64,000 nucleotides of DNA from an uncultured Porphyromonadaceae bacterium (lineage in GTDB: Bacteria > Bacteroidota > Bacteroidia > Bacteroidales > Muribaculaceae), in assembly GCA_947175205.1 (NCBI GenBank), contig CAMWLS010000002.1, positions 1-64,000 of the forward strand, given 5' to 3'. Position 1 is the stretch's first letter, and the number at the start of each line of letters is the position of its first letter. Shown one piece after another: positions 9,245-17,857 of this stretch. The translations under genes were made by a program, and so were the position numbers. The notes beneath the pieces are model-generated. The model was not told the DNA's origin. It saw nothing but the letters and a program-made list of their open reading frames with translations, and searched no databases.

Positions 9245-10255
9245 ATGAGCCACACACATTCACTGATAGATGATTACCTTTTCGCCCTTGGAGTACCGCA
9301 TACCGCCGGTTACTCTGAGGACCGTGTGGCCAACATGCCTTTCAGAACCCTCTTTGGCTTTTCCAAGCTCCTGGAGGAATACGGCATACACTCTGAGGCT
9401 TATAATTTAGAGGACAGAAACGAGATAACCAAGATTACACCGCCATTCCTGGCAAACACCTCCGTTGGTGAGGTGATAGTGACAGCCATCTCTCCCACTC
9501 AAATAAGTTATATCTCTGAAGGTACACCTGAAACTGTCAGCCTTGAGCGTTTCATGACAGCCTGGGACGGCAATGTACTTCTTTCTTTCCCTGACTCAGA
9601 TGCCGCCGAGCCCAAGTACGCTTTACATAAGCGCATTGAATTCTTTATGACCGCAAAGAAGTGGGTTCTGTCTGCCTGCGCACTGTTCCTGCTGGTGTTC
9701 CTTTACATTAGTAGCGGACTTTACCATTATATATCAGCCACGCTGCTGATTCTGATTAACCTTGCGGGTCTTTATTTCACATACCTGTTGGTCCAGAAAT
9801 CGCTGAAGATACACAATCCCGCCGCTGACCACGTGTGCGGAATCCTTCAGGTAGGCGGCTGTGATTCCATTTTGGAGACAGACGCGTCCAAGTTTTTCGG
9901 GCTCTTTGGCTGGAGCGAGGTGGGCTTTGCCTATTTCTCAGTCAGCCTCATCACACTCCTGCTTCTGCCTGACATGCTCCCCTGGCTTGCGCTCTGTAAC
10001 CTGTGCTGCCTCCCCTTCTCATTCTGGAGCATATGGTATCAGCGGTTCCGCGCCCACAAGTGGTGTACCCTCTGCGTCTGCGTTCAGGCCACGCTGTGGC
10101 TGCTGTTCTTCTGCTACCTTGGTGGCGGATGGCTTTCTCAGGCATGGCCACTGTCCACTAATATTCTCGCTCTGGGTGCCGCATACCTTGGCGTAATGCT
10201 GGGATTAAACGCCCTTATGCCCCTGATAGAGAACAATAAAAGCACGCAATCATGA
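9245..10255 (+). CDS. VKOR family protein with degenerate peptidase C39-like N-terminus
   Basis: A 336-residue membrane protein. Residues 1 to about 125 resemble the C39-like domain fused to VKOR in Bacteroidetes (DYLFALGVPHT, PFRTLFGFSKLLEEYGI) but contain no Cys at all, so this domain cannot be a cysteine peptidase. From about residue 137 there are several TM helices with the VKOR cysteines: CGILQVGGC near residues 197-205, and a membrane CTLC motif near 274. VKOR proteins reoxidise thioredoxin-fold partners using quinone. The stop overlaps the start of the following 52-codon gene (ATGA). Confidence 0.85.
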   Translation: MSHTHSLIDDYLFALGVPHTAGYSEDRVANMPFRTLFGFSKLLEEYGIHSEAYNLEDRNEITKITPPFLANTSVGEVIVTAISPTQISYISEGTPETVSLERFMTAWDGNVLLSFPDSDAAEPKYALHKRIEFFMTAKKWVLSACALFLLVFLYISSGLYHYISATLLILINLAGLYFTYLLVQKSLKIHNPAADHVCGILQVGGCDSILETDASKFFGLFGWSEVGFAYFSVSLITLLLLPDMLPWLALCNLCCLPFSFWSIWYQRFRAHKWCTLCVCVQATLWLLFFCYLGGGWLSQAWPLSTNILALGAAYLGVMLGLNALMPLIENNKSTQS

Positions 10256-10410
10256 ACACAGTTAAAAATATACCCAGACCTGAATTCACATCATCACGGC
10301 GCCTTACACCCATGGAAATGAACAACATACGCTGTCAGAAACGCCACACTGTCCTCACTCCTGAGCAGATTGAGAAACTGGCCCCAACGTCTAAAACCGC
10401 GGAACCTTAA
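10252..10410 (+). CDS. 52-residue leader-peptide-like protein coupled to the VKOR gene
   Basis: ATG at 10252 overlaps the VKOR stop by four bases, which strongly suggests translational coupling. The peptide reads MNTVKNIPRPEFTSSRRLTP and then MEMNNIRCQKRHTVLTPEQI. The segment LTPMEMNNIR resembles the amphipathic leader region of Bacteroidales natural-product precursors (an L..EMN.I pattern), but the usual GG after it is replaced by a Cys. No downstream maturase or transporter is visible: the next gene is on the other strand. It could be a peptide substrate of the thioredoxin/VKOR pair or a small accessory protein. Confidence 0.6.
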   Translation: MNTVKNIPRPEFTSSRRLTPMEMNNIRCQKRHTVLTPEQIEKLAPTSKTAEP

Positions 10411-10421
10411 ACAAGCATAAA

Positions 10422-11411
10422 TCAGATGTGCAGCAGGTTAAGCGTCTTGAAATACATATCTTTCATGGACAGCCACATGGGGGAGATAATGGGAATGAAA
10501 CGCATTTTCTTTCGCGGGGTAAAAATACGCAGCTGTCCGGGATGACAAAGAATTTCTATACGCTCAGGCATCTTGGCCGGGTCACCGTCAAGATGAGCCG
10601 CTCCGCGGCCGTTTCTGATAATGGTAAGCTCACGCGTGCGTATGATGTCAGACATTGCATTCTGGCCCAGAGTACCTGCCAGCACCTCAAAGCCTGAGAA
10701 TGCGCGCGTAATGGGGTTTCCCTTATGGATGATGGTTATATCCAGCAAGCCGTCTGTTATGGAAGCATGCGGCGCTATGAACGCATTATTACCATACTGT
10801 GAAGCATTGCAGGCCGCAATCAGGAACGCACGCTCCGTAATTACCTGGTCATTGGCAATGATGGTGTATTCCTCCGGCTCATAACCGGCAAACTCATCTA
10901 TGGTGCTTTTAATATAAGTGGCCAGACCGCGCTTGGGAGCATGGGCAAAACGTTCTGAGACTGCGGCATCAAAGCCCACGCCAAAGGTACAGAAGAAGGC
11001 CTTGCCGTTAGCCGTACCATAATCACAGGCCACGGAATGATTCTGGGCTATCACACGCAGCGACTCACGCAGATGCACAGGTATATCTATATGGCGTGCC
11101 AGCCCGTTACCTGAACCCATGGGAATTATACCCAGGATTACCTTGCTGCCGCACAGAGCCGTGGCGGTCTCATTGACAGTACCGTCTCCGCCACAGGCCA
11201 CCACACCGTAATAACCGCGCGCTATGGCCTCTGAAGCCAGACGCGTGGCATCACCCTTACATGTAGTATAGCATATATCCACATTATAACCGGCCTGTGA
11301 CAGCATTTTACGGATTACCTTATCAATCCCTTTCTTTGACCGGGTTCCGGATATAGGGTTGATTATGATACGGAGAGTCTGAGTGTCTGCTGATGTTTCC
11401 TTTGTGCTCAT
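10422..11411 (-). CDS. Diacylglycerol/sphingosine kinase family lipid kinase (YegS/BmrU type)
   Basis: A 329-residue soluble kinase. The nucleotide site is seen as NPISGTRSKKG near the N-terminus, VACGGDGTVNETATAL, and PMGSGNGLARH. The C-terminal part is a beta-sandwich with HLDGDPA. Such enzymes phosphorylate diacylglycerol or other membrane lipids at the inner membrane face; the substrate here is unknown. It lies 26 bases behind the GluQRS gene in the same direction. Confidence 0.9.
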   Translation of the reverse strand: MSTKETSADTQTLRIIINPISGTRSKKGIDKVIRKMLSQAGYNVDICYTTCKGDATRLASEAIARGYYGVVACGGDGTVNETATALCGSKVILGIIPMGSGNGLARHIDIPVHLRESLRVIAQNHSVACDYGTANGKAFFCTFGVGFDAAVSERFAHAPKRGLATYIKSTIDEFAGYEPEEYTIIANDQVITERAFLIAACNASQYGNNAFIAPHASITDGLLDITIIHKGNPITRAFSGFEVLAGTLGQNAMSDIIRTRELTIIRNGRGAAHLDGDPAKMPERIEILCHPGQLRIFTPRKKMRFIPIISPMWLSMKDMYFKTLNLLHI

Positions 11412-11437
11412 AACAGCCGCAAAATTAATAAAAAAAC

Positions 11438-12409
11438 TTAAATATACCTGTCCGGTACTGTCAGCTTACTTACGCTTCTAAGCTTTTCAGGCCGGTACTT
11501 TTCCAGTAGCTGTGAGGCCGTAAGCTCACTCCCGTAATCACACAAACCGGCCAGCGCCCCTAACATCCCTATTATTTTCTCCGGGCTGTAACGCATCCGC
11601 AGCGCCTCCATGCTCAGTGAGCCGTCACGCTTGCTCAGACGCTGCCCGGCGCTGTTACACAGCAGTGGAACATGAAGATAAGACGGCGTGGGAAATCCCA
11701 GAAGATGCTGAAGATAAATCTGTGATGCCGTAGCTTCCAGCAAGTCAGCACCGCGCACCACACTGTTCACTCCCATAAGGGCGTCATCCACCACCACGGC
11801 AAGCTGATAAGCCCAGGCCCCGTCAGCACGTCTGAGCACCATGTCTCCGGTCAGTAAAGCCGGCTTAACAGTCACTGCAGGCTGCAGCCTGTCAGTCACA
11901 GTAATGTCCATATCCGGAATGTAAAGGCGCAGCGTGCTTCCCTCAAGAACCTCCTTAGAGGGTATTGACGGGAAAGCGGCGGGCCGGCATGTACCGGCAT
12001 ATATCACGCGTCCGTCCGTGCTGTGGGGCGCCTGCGTGGCGCGTATATCCGCTCTGCTGCAGTGGCACGGATAAACCAGGCCTGTGTCTATGAGCTTATT
12101 CAGAAAGTGCTCATAGACATGAAAACGTTCACTCTGGAGAAAACTGTCCGCGCCCTTGCGGTCATCCAGCCCTCCTCTGTCCCAGTGCAGTCCCAGCCAC
12201 CGTAAATCATCCTCAATCATCCGGGCATACTCCCTGCGGGAGCGCTGAGGATCCAGGTCCTCTATACGGAGCGTCCACGGCTCGCCGGCACGGCGCGCGT
12301 CAAGCCATGATATAAGCGCCGTAAATATATTTCCAAGGTGCATACGGCCTGAGGGTGAGGGCGCAAAACGTCCTGCGCACCCTCCGTTATCTGAAGCCTC
12401 TATAAACAT
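11438..12409 (-). CDS. gluQ: tRNA glutamyl-Q(34) synthetase (GluQRS)
   Basis: 323 residues with a class I aminoacyl-tRNA synthetase core. HIGH-like motif is FAPSPSGRMHLGN, RIEDLDPQR is the glutamate pocket, and GQRLSKRDG is the KMSKS-like loop. CHCSRADI marks the zinc region. There is no anticodon-binding domain, as expected for GluQRS, which glutamylates queuosine on tRNA(Asp). The frame stays open upstream to 12568, but a -7 box at 12425-12433 makes the ATG at 12409 the likely start. Confidence 0.85.
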   Translation of the reverse strand: MFIEASDNGGCAGRFAPSPSGRMHLGNIFTALISWLDARRAGEPWTLRIEDLDPQRSRREYARMIEDDLRWLGLHWDRGGLDDRKGADSFLQSERFHVYEHFLNKLIDTGLVYPCHCSRADIRATQAPHSTDGRVIYAGTCRPAAFPSIPSKEVLEGSTLRLYIPDMDITVTDRLQPAVTVKPALLTGDMVLRRADGAWAYQLAVVVDDALMGVNSVVRGADLLEATASQIYLQHLLGFPTPSYLHVPLLCNSAGQRLSKRDGSLSMEALRMRYSPEKIIGMLGALAGLCDYGSELTASQLLEKYRPEKLRSVSKLTVPDRYI

Positions 12410-12424
12410 GGTTTCCTTCACGCT

Positions 12425-12433
12425 GCAAAGATA
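12425..12433 (-). promoter_or_regulatory. -7 promoter element for gluQ
   Basis: Minus-strand TAtcTTTGC, 16 bases upstream of the ATG at 12409. It excludes the longer upstream start. Confidence 0.7.
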
Positions 12434-12517
12434 CATCTTTCTCCTCAAATCAGAGTCCGGCGCAGAATTTATCATATATCTGAGGCAGAAAATCTTGCAT
12501 CCGGTCAGAAAATATTG

Positions 12518-12526
12518 TATATTTGC
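12518..12526 (+). promoter_or_regulatory. -7 promoter element for the S24 regulator operon
   Basis: TAtaTTTGC, 14 bases before the ATG at 12541. It makes the in-frame TTG at 12523, which lies inside the box, an unlikely start. Confidence 0.75.
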
Positions 12527-12540
12527 ACAAAATATCGCCC

Positions 12541-13296
12541 ATGACTCAAATATCACAACATCAGCCATCAGTATCTGACAATATCTTCAATGAACCGGCC
12601 ATCCCGTCTGCGGAAGCCTCTATAACTGACCGTATACGCTACCTCATCAAGCTCATGCGCCGCACCCAGGCCCAGTTTGCTGAGCAGGTAGGGCTGGACC
12701 CGTCCATGATTTCCAAGGTTCTCAGTGGCAAGCTCACCCCCAGCGAGAGCCTGATAAATCGCATAGTGGTGAACATAGGCGTCTCCAAATCCTGGCTCAC
12801 CTCAGGTGAGGATGTTCCCTTCCCCAGACAGCTCCACGCCAGCGAGATGCGTGACACCGGCCAGCGCATAAAAGAGGCTCTCCTGAGTGTAAATCCCGGC
12901 GCTCCGGTTTATGATATAGACGTCACCGCCGGTACACGTGAGCTGAGCCGCATGTTCACTGATGAGCGTGTTGTGGGCTATCTCTCCATGCCCGGAATTA
13001 ACCCTGAATGTCCCATAGTGCGCGTCAGCGGTGACTCCATGAGCCCCCGCATAAGCAACGGCGGCTACATCAGCATACGCCCCGTGAGCCATTCCGCACC
13101 CATATTCTGGGGACAGATTTATGTGGTGGTACTGGAAGATTACCGCATGGTGAAGTTCATCCGCCGTCATCCTGACCCCTCAAAAGTCATACTCCACAGT
13201 GAAAACCCCTGCTATGACGATATGGAGATTCCCCGCAACTCCATCCAGCAGCTGTATCTTGTGGAAAAAATCCTCAATTACGAGATTGTATGCTGA
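12541..13296 (+). CDS. XRE/S24 LexA-like transcriptional regulator
   Basis: 251 residues. Residues about 28-85 form a Cro/CI helix-turn-helix (RRTQAQFAEQVGLDPSMISK). The C-terminal half is a peptidase S24 fold with the Ser of GDSMSP near 164 and the Lys of YRMVKFIRR near 204, so the Ser-Lys dyad is present. CI/LexA-type proteins lose repression by self-cleavage after DNA damage, but I see no clear Ala-Gly cleavage site in the linker. It is first in an operon; its stop overlaps rnhB by seven bases. Confidence 0.85.
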   Translation: MTQISQHQPSVSDNIFNEPAIPSAEASITDRIRYLIKLMRRTQAQFAEQVGLDPSMISKVLSGKLTPSESLINRIVVNIGVSKSWLTSGEDVPFPRQLHASEMRDTGQRIKEALLSVNPGAPVYDIDVTAGTRELSRMFTDERVVGYLSMPGINPECPIVRVSGDSMSPRISNGGYISIRPVSHSAPIFWGQIYVVVLEDYRMVKFIRRHPDPSKVILHSENPCYDDMEIPRNSIQQLYLVEKILNYEIVC

Positions 13297-13901
13297 AACA
13301 GGCTCTCCCTTCATGCGCCACACCGGGAGTATGTGAGGCCGGCTGCGATGAAGCCGGCCGCGGCTGTCTGGCCGGGCCCGTGGTGGCCGCTGCCGTGATA
13401 CTGCCTGATGACTTCAGCCACCCCATGCTGAATGACTCCAAAAAGCTCACCCATGCACAGCGCATGGCACTCAGGAAAGTCATAATGGAGCATGCCGTGG
13501 CCTGGGCCATCGGGGTGGCTGACAACAGGGAGATAGATGAGATTAACATCCTGCGCGCCTCCATCACCGCCATGCACCGCGCCGTGGATGCCCTGAAAGT
13601 CACACCCGGTGCCCTGGCTGTGGACGGCAACCGCTTTACCCCATATCCGGGAATCCCTCACACCACATACGTAAAAGGTGACGGACGCTTTGCTAACATT
13701 GCCGCGGCCTCTGTCCTTGCCAAGACGCACCGTGACTGCCTCATGGAAGAGTATCACCACCGCTTCCCCGTTTACCGCTGGGACAAGAACAAGGGATATC
13801 CCACAAAAGACCACAGGGCCGCCATTGCGGAACACGGTCCCTGTGAACTTCACCGCATGAGTTTCCGCCTGCTTGACACACAGCTTACATTTGACTTCTG
13901 A
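13290..13901 (+). CDS. rnhB: Ribonuclease HII
   Basis: 203 residues. The catalytic N-terminal motif is GCDEAGRGCLAGPV, followed by LNDSKKLT and AVDGNRF. It removes RNA primers and single ribonucleotides from DNA. It overlaps the upstream S24 regulator gene, so transcription is shared and translation probably coupled. Confidence 0.95.
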   Translation: MLKQALPSCATPGVCEAGCDEAGRGCLAGPVVAAAVILPDDFSHPMLNDSKKLTHAQRMALRKVIMEHAVAWAIGVADNREIDEINILRASITAMHRAVDALKVTPGALAVDGNRFTPYPGIPHTTYVKGDGRFANIAAASVLAKTHRDCLMEEYHHRFPVYRWDKNKGYPTKDHRAAIAEHGPCELHRMSFRLLDTQLTFDF

Positions 13902-13903
13902 TT

Positions 13904-14458
13904 ATGCAAAAGAAAACAATATGGGACATGCAGCGTCCTGACGCCGACACCTACGCCCGCAGCGCCAAAATGCCCGTGAGGGTGGTTCTGGACAATGTAC
14001 GCTCCCTCCTTAACATAGGCTCCATATTCCGCACCTGCGATGCTTTCTGCGTCAGCGGTATCACCGGATGCGGCATCACAGCCATGCCCCCGCACGCTGA
14101 GATTCACAAGAGTGCCCTGGGGGCTGAGCTTACTGTACCCTCAGCTCACTGCGCTGATACCCTGTCTGCCGTCAAGACTCTAAAGGATGAGGGTTGGACG
14201 GTAGTGGTATTAGAGCAGGTCATAGGCTCCCTAAGCCTGGAAGATTTCCGCCCTGACTTCTCAGACGGCAAGCGCTATGTCCTGGTCCCCGGAAATGAAG
14301 TGGACGGTGTGGACCCGCGCGTGGTGGACATGGCTGACGTCTGCCTTGAAATCCCGCAGGGAGGTACCAAACACTCTCTTAATGTGGCTGTTTCAACCGG
14401 GATTGCCCTCTGGAAATTTTATGAACAGTATATAACTCAAACACAGCATAACCCATGA
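13904..14458 (+). CDS. SpoU/TrmH family RNA 2'-O-methyltransferase
   Basis: 184 residues with the three SPOUT motifs: LDNVRSLLNIGSIFRTCDA, VLVPGNEVDGVD, and LEIPQGGTKHSLNVAVSTGI, which forms the SAM-binding knot. The RNA target is probably a tRNA or 23S rRNA ribose; sequence alone does not decide. Two bases separate it from rnhB, and its end overlaps the next gene. Confidence 0.9.
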   Translation: MQKKTIWDMQRPDADTYARSAKMPVRVVLDNVRSLLNIGSIFRTCDAFCVSGITGCGITAMPPHAEIHKSALGAELTVPSAHCADTLSAVKTLKDEGWTVVVLEQVIGSLSLEDFRPDFSDGKRYVLVPGNEVDGVDPRVVDMADVCLEIPQGGTKHSLNVAVSTGIALWKFYEQYITQTQHNP

Positions 14459-15393
14459 GTACTCATGATTTACCTTCTGAAGTAATATTTCCCCGTCCTC
14501 TCAGAAAAGGTGACAAGATTGCCATCTGCAGTCCCGCCGGACATGTGAATCCGGAATATGTGAAGGCCTCCATTCCCGTTCTGGAGGAACAGGGCTGGGT
14601 TCCCGTGGTGATGCCACACGCCCTTGGTGAAAACGGACAGTTCAGCGGTACACCGGAAGAACGCCTCTCTGACATAAGAACAGCTCTACTGGACCCTGAA
14701 ATCCGCGCCATTCTCTGCTCCCGCGGAGGTTACGGCGTGGTTCACATCATGGAGGAACTTCAGGCACTCCCCCTGGAGAAAGACCCTAAGTGGGTGATAG
14801 GCTTCAGTGACATTTCAGCCCTGCACGCGCTTATGGCAAGACGTGGAATAGCCAGCATCCACAGCCATATGACCAGCCACCTAAGGCTGGGGATGGAAGA
14901 CCCTGACAACAGTGCCCTGGTGGATATTCTCAACGGCAAAAGCCCTGTTTACACCTTTGAAAGCAGCCCCTATGACCGCTGGGGTGTGGCCATGGGACGA
15001 CTGGTGGGAGGTAATCTTGCCGTCCTGGCTGAGCTAATTAACACTCCCTATGACATCATCAGGCCCGGCACCATACTCTTCATTGAAGACGTGGCGGAGC
15101 CTATATATAAGATTGAGCGCATACTTTACCAGCTGCGCCTCAGCGGCGTATTAGGAAACCTTGCCGGGCTTATTGTGGGACAGTTCACGGAGTATAATCC
15201 TGACCAGAACCATGCCTCCATGGAAGAGATGATAAGTGCCATGGTGGCCCCCTATACCTATCCCGTGGCAATGAACGTACCCATAGGACATGTGTTCCAC
15301 AATCTGCCAGTCATAGAGAGCGCTGAGGTCACTCTGCGCGTCCTTCCTGACAGCCCTTCAAGCCTTATTTTTCACCGCTTCGGCAATAAATGA
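14455..15393 (+). CDS. ldcA: LD-carboxypeptidase (peptidase S66 family)
   Basis: 312 residues. N-terminal ICSPAGHVNPEYV, nucleophile motif ILCSRGGYGVV, and GFSDISALHALM match MccF/LdcA-type S66 peptidases. LdcA trims the terminal D-Ala from tetrapeptide muropeptides during cell-wall recycling; MccF-like members cleave aminoacyl-nucleotide antibiotics instead. No signal peptide is visible, supporting a cytoplasmic recycling enzyme. It overlaps genes on both sides by four bases. Confidence 0.88.
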   Translation: MSTHDLPSEVIFPRPLRKGDKIAICSPAGHVNPEYVKASIPVLEEQGWVPVVMPHALGENGQFSGTPEERLSDIRTALLDPEIRAILCSRGGYGVVHIMEELQALPLEKDPKWVIGFSDISALHALMARRGIASIHSHMTSHLRLGMEDPDNSALVDILNGKSPVYTFESSPYDRWGVAMGRLVGGNLAVLAELINTPYDIIRPGTILFIEDVAEPIYKIERILYQLRLSGVLGNLAGLIVGQFTEYNPDQNHASMEEMISAMVAPYTYPVAMNVPIGHVFHNLPVIESAEVTLRVLPDSPSSLIFHRFGNK

Positions 15394-16502
15394 AACAGAG
15401 CATGGATTTCCTGAATCTAAAAGAGGTGAACGCTCCCTGGGAGCAAGAACTGGAACAGGCCGCACTGCGTGTCATCAGAAGCGGCCGCTATGTGGGAGGG
15501 CCCGAGGTGGAGGCATTTGAAACAGCCCTGGCAGCCGTTGCCGGGACACGCTATGCTGTTGGTGTAAGCAATGGCCTGGATGCCCTCAGACTGATGCTGC
15601 GCGCTGATATTGCACGCGGACGCCTTAAGCCGGGGGACAGCATAATAGTACCCGCAAATACTTATATCGCCACCGTGCTTGCCATAAGAGACGCCGGACT
15701 CACCCCCGTCCTTGCTGACCCTGACGAGCACACAATGAATCTGACCGGCGACGCACTCCGCAAGGCCCTCACCCCTGATGTGCGTGCCGTAATGACCGTC
15801 CACCTGTACGGTGCCCCGGCTTATGACGCAGAAATGGCCCGTGTGATAAAAGAACATGGTCTGAGACTGTATGAAGATAACGCCCAGGCCATAGGCGCCA
15901 CGGCTTATGACGGCCGGCCCACGGGCTCACTTGGCGCCGCCGCAGCCTTCAGTTTCTACCCCACAAAAAATATAGGAGCCTTGGGTGATGCGGGTGCAGT
16001 CACCACTGATGACGCAGAACTGGCACGTACCGTGCGTATGCTGGCTAACTACGGTTCAGAACAGCGGTATCATAACGTCTACGAAGGTTTCAACTGCCGT
16101 CTGGATACCATTCAGGCCGCCATGCTTGGCGTCAAGCTGACACATCTGCCTGAGGTTACTGCCAGGCGCCGCGAGATGGCAGCTCTGTATGACAGCCTGA
16201 TAGTTAACCCGCTCATAAAAACTCCCGTGCCCGTTCCCGGTCACGTTTATCACCACTATGTCATCCGCACTGAGCAGCGTGACAGACTTAAAGATTTCCT
16301 GAGCCGCCGCGGTATCCCCACTGACATACTTTATCCCACACCCGTGCACATGCAGCCATGCTACAGTTTCCTCTCCGAGCAAGGCTCCCTTCCCGCAAGC
16401 GAGAAAGTGGCCCGCTCAGTTCTGAGCCTGCCGCTGGCCGGTCATCTGAGTAACGAAGACATTCATAAAGTGGTTGCAGCTGTAAATGAATTCGGAAAAT
16501 AA
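15390..16502 (+). CDS. DegT/DnrJ/EryC1/StrS family aminotransferase
   Basis: 370 residues, a PLP-dependent fold I sugar aminotransferase. The motif FSFYPTKNIGALGDAGAV carries the PLP Lys, and YEDNAQAIGA the cofactor Asp/Asn. Such enzymes aminate nucleotide-linked ketosugars for surface glycans. Its place between a carboxypeptidase and a tRNA-modification gene gives no pathway clue. The stop overlap with ldcA points to one mRNA. Confidence 0.9.
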   Translation: MKQSMDFLNLKEVNAPWEQELEQAALRVIRSGRYVGGPEVEAFETALAAVAGTRYAVGVSNGLDALRLMLRADIARGRLKPGDSIIVPANTYIATVLAIRDAGLTPVLADPDEHTMNLTGDALRKALTPDVRAVMTVHLYGAPAYDAEMARVIKEHGLRLYEDNAQAIGATAYDGRPTGSLGAAAAFSFYPTKNIGALGDAGAVTTDDAELARTVRMLANYGSEQRYHNVYEGFNCRLDTIQAAMLGVKLTHLPEVTARRREMAALYDSLIVNPLIKTPVPVPGHVYHHYVIRTEQRDRLKDFLSRRGIPTDILYPTPVHMQPCYSFLSEQGSLPASEKVARSVLSLPLAGHLSNEDIHKVVAAVNEFGK

Positions 16503-16516
16503 ATGAGCTCTGAAGA

Positions 16517-17857
16517 ATGATAGACAAAGATACTTTTGATAACAGAACAGCCCTGTACCACACTTTTGGCTGTAAACTGAATTTTTCAGAGACCAGCACC
16601 ATAGCACGTCTCTTTGCTGAGGAAGGGGTCCGTAGGGTCAGCCCCGGAGAGACACCGGATATTATTGTTGTCAACACCTGCAGTGTCACAGAGCAGGCTG
16701 ACCGCAAATGTCGTCAGACCATACGTTCTTTTCACAAGCGCTATCCGGAGGCTGCCATAGTGGTTACTGGCTGTTACGCACAACTCAAAAGCAGGGAGAT
16801 TGCAGCCCTTGAAGGCGTGGCCGTTGTGGCAGGCGTGGACCGCAAACCTGACCTGGTGCGCTTTCTGCGCGAATTCATAGGCAGCGGGAGACAGCAGCAC
16901 CAGATTACAGACGCCAAAGACATTACCCGCTTTAACCCCTCATGCTCACGTGGTGACCGCACACGCTATTTCCTTAAGGTGCAGGACGGATGCGACTACT
17001 GGTGCAGCTACTGTACCATCCCCAAGGCCCGCGGACGCTCTCGCTCAGGCACCATAGAACAGATGGTGCAGCAGGCACGTGAGGTGGCACGTGAGGGCGG
17101 TAAGGAAATAGTCATTACCGGTGTCAACATAGGCGACTTTGGCAAACTCACCGGTGAGACTTTTGCTGACCTGGTGCGCGCGCTGGATGAGGTGGAGGGA
17201 ATAGAGCGCTACCGCATATCCTCCATTGAGCCCAACCTACTCACAGATGAGATAATAGACTTTGTGGCCGCCAGTAAGCGCTTCATGCCACACTTCCACA
17301 TACCCCTTCAGAGCGGTAGTGACACCGTTCTGCGCCTTATGAGACGCAGATATGACACTGAGCTTTATGCACGGCGCATGGCCCACATCAGGCGCGTAAT
17401 GCCTGATGCCTTCATTGGCGTGGACCTCATTGTGGGGGCACGGGGTGAGACGGAAGAGTGTTTTGAAGAGTCGCGCCGCTTCATAGAAGGTCTGGACATA
17501 TCGCGGCTGCACGTGTTCACTTACAGCGAACGCCCCGGAACCCGTGCCCTTGAGATAGAGCATGTGGTAAGCCCTGAGGAGCGCCACAGACGCACCCGCA
17601 TCATGCTTGAGGTGAGTGAGAAGAAGTGGAAGGCTTTTGCCGAGCGTTTTTCCGGCACTGAACGCAAGGTGCTCATAGAGCATCCGCGCGCAGGATACCC
17701 CCTTGGCGGATTCACTGACAACTACCTTAAGGTGGAGATACAGCAGACACCCGGGATGGACGTTAAAGCTCTGGATAATACCATACGTAACGTGAAACTG
17801 GGAAGACCTCTGGATGACTCAGAAAGCGTCTCAGCTGTCTTAGAACCTGAATTATAA
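16517..17857 (+). CDS. mtaB: tRNA t6A37 methylthiotransferase MtaB
   Basis: 446 residues. N-terminal MTTase domain (FGCKLNFSET, NTCSVTEQADRKCRQ, GCYAQLKS) with three cluster cysteines; radical SAM motif CDYWCSYCTIP; C-terminal TRAM-like domain. It inserts a methylthio group at C2 of t6A37 in tRNAs reading ANN codons. Last gene of the six-gene operon; it converges on the Gate gene with a six-base overlap. Confidence 0.93.
   Translation: MIDKDTFDNRTALYHTFGCKLNFSETSTIARLFAEEGVRRVSPGETPDIIVVNTCSVTEQADRKCRQTIRSFHKRYPEAAIVVTGCYAQLKSREIAALEGVAVVAGVDRKPDLVRFLREFIGSGRQQHQITDAKDITRFNPSCSRGDRTRYFLKVQDGCDYWCSYCTIPKARGRSRSGTIEQMVQQAREVAREGGKEIVITGVNIGDFGKLTGETFADLVRALDEVEGIERYRISSIEPNLLTDEIIDFVAASKRFMPHFHIPLQSGSDTVLRLMRRRYDTELYARRMAHIRRVMPDAFIGVDLIVGARGETEECFEESRRFIEGLDISRLHVFTYSERPGTRALEIEHVVSPEERHRRTRIMLEVSEKKWKAFAERFSGTERKVLIEHPRAGYPLGGFTDNYLKVEIQQTPGMDVKALDNTIRNVKLGRPLDDSESVSAVLEPEL

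Noticed and set aside
12410..12568. Longer N-terminus for GluQRS
   Set aside because: The -7 box at 12425-12433 lies inside it, and the extra residues do not match the family.
13311..13853. 180-codon open frame opposite rnhB
   Set aside because: Antisense shadow of a well-conserved RNase HII gene with no motif of its own.
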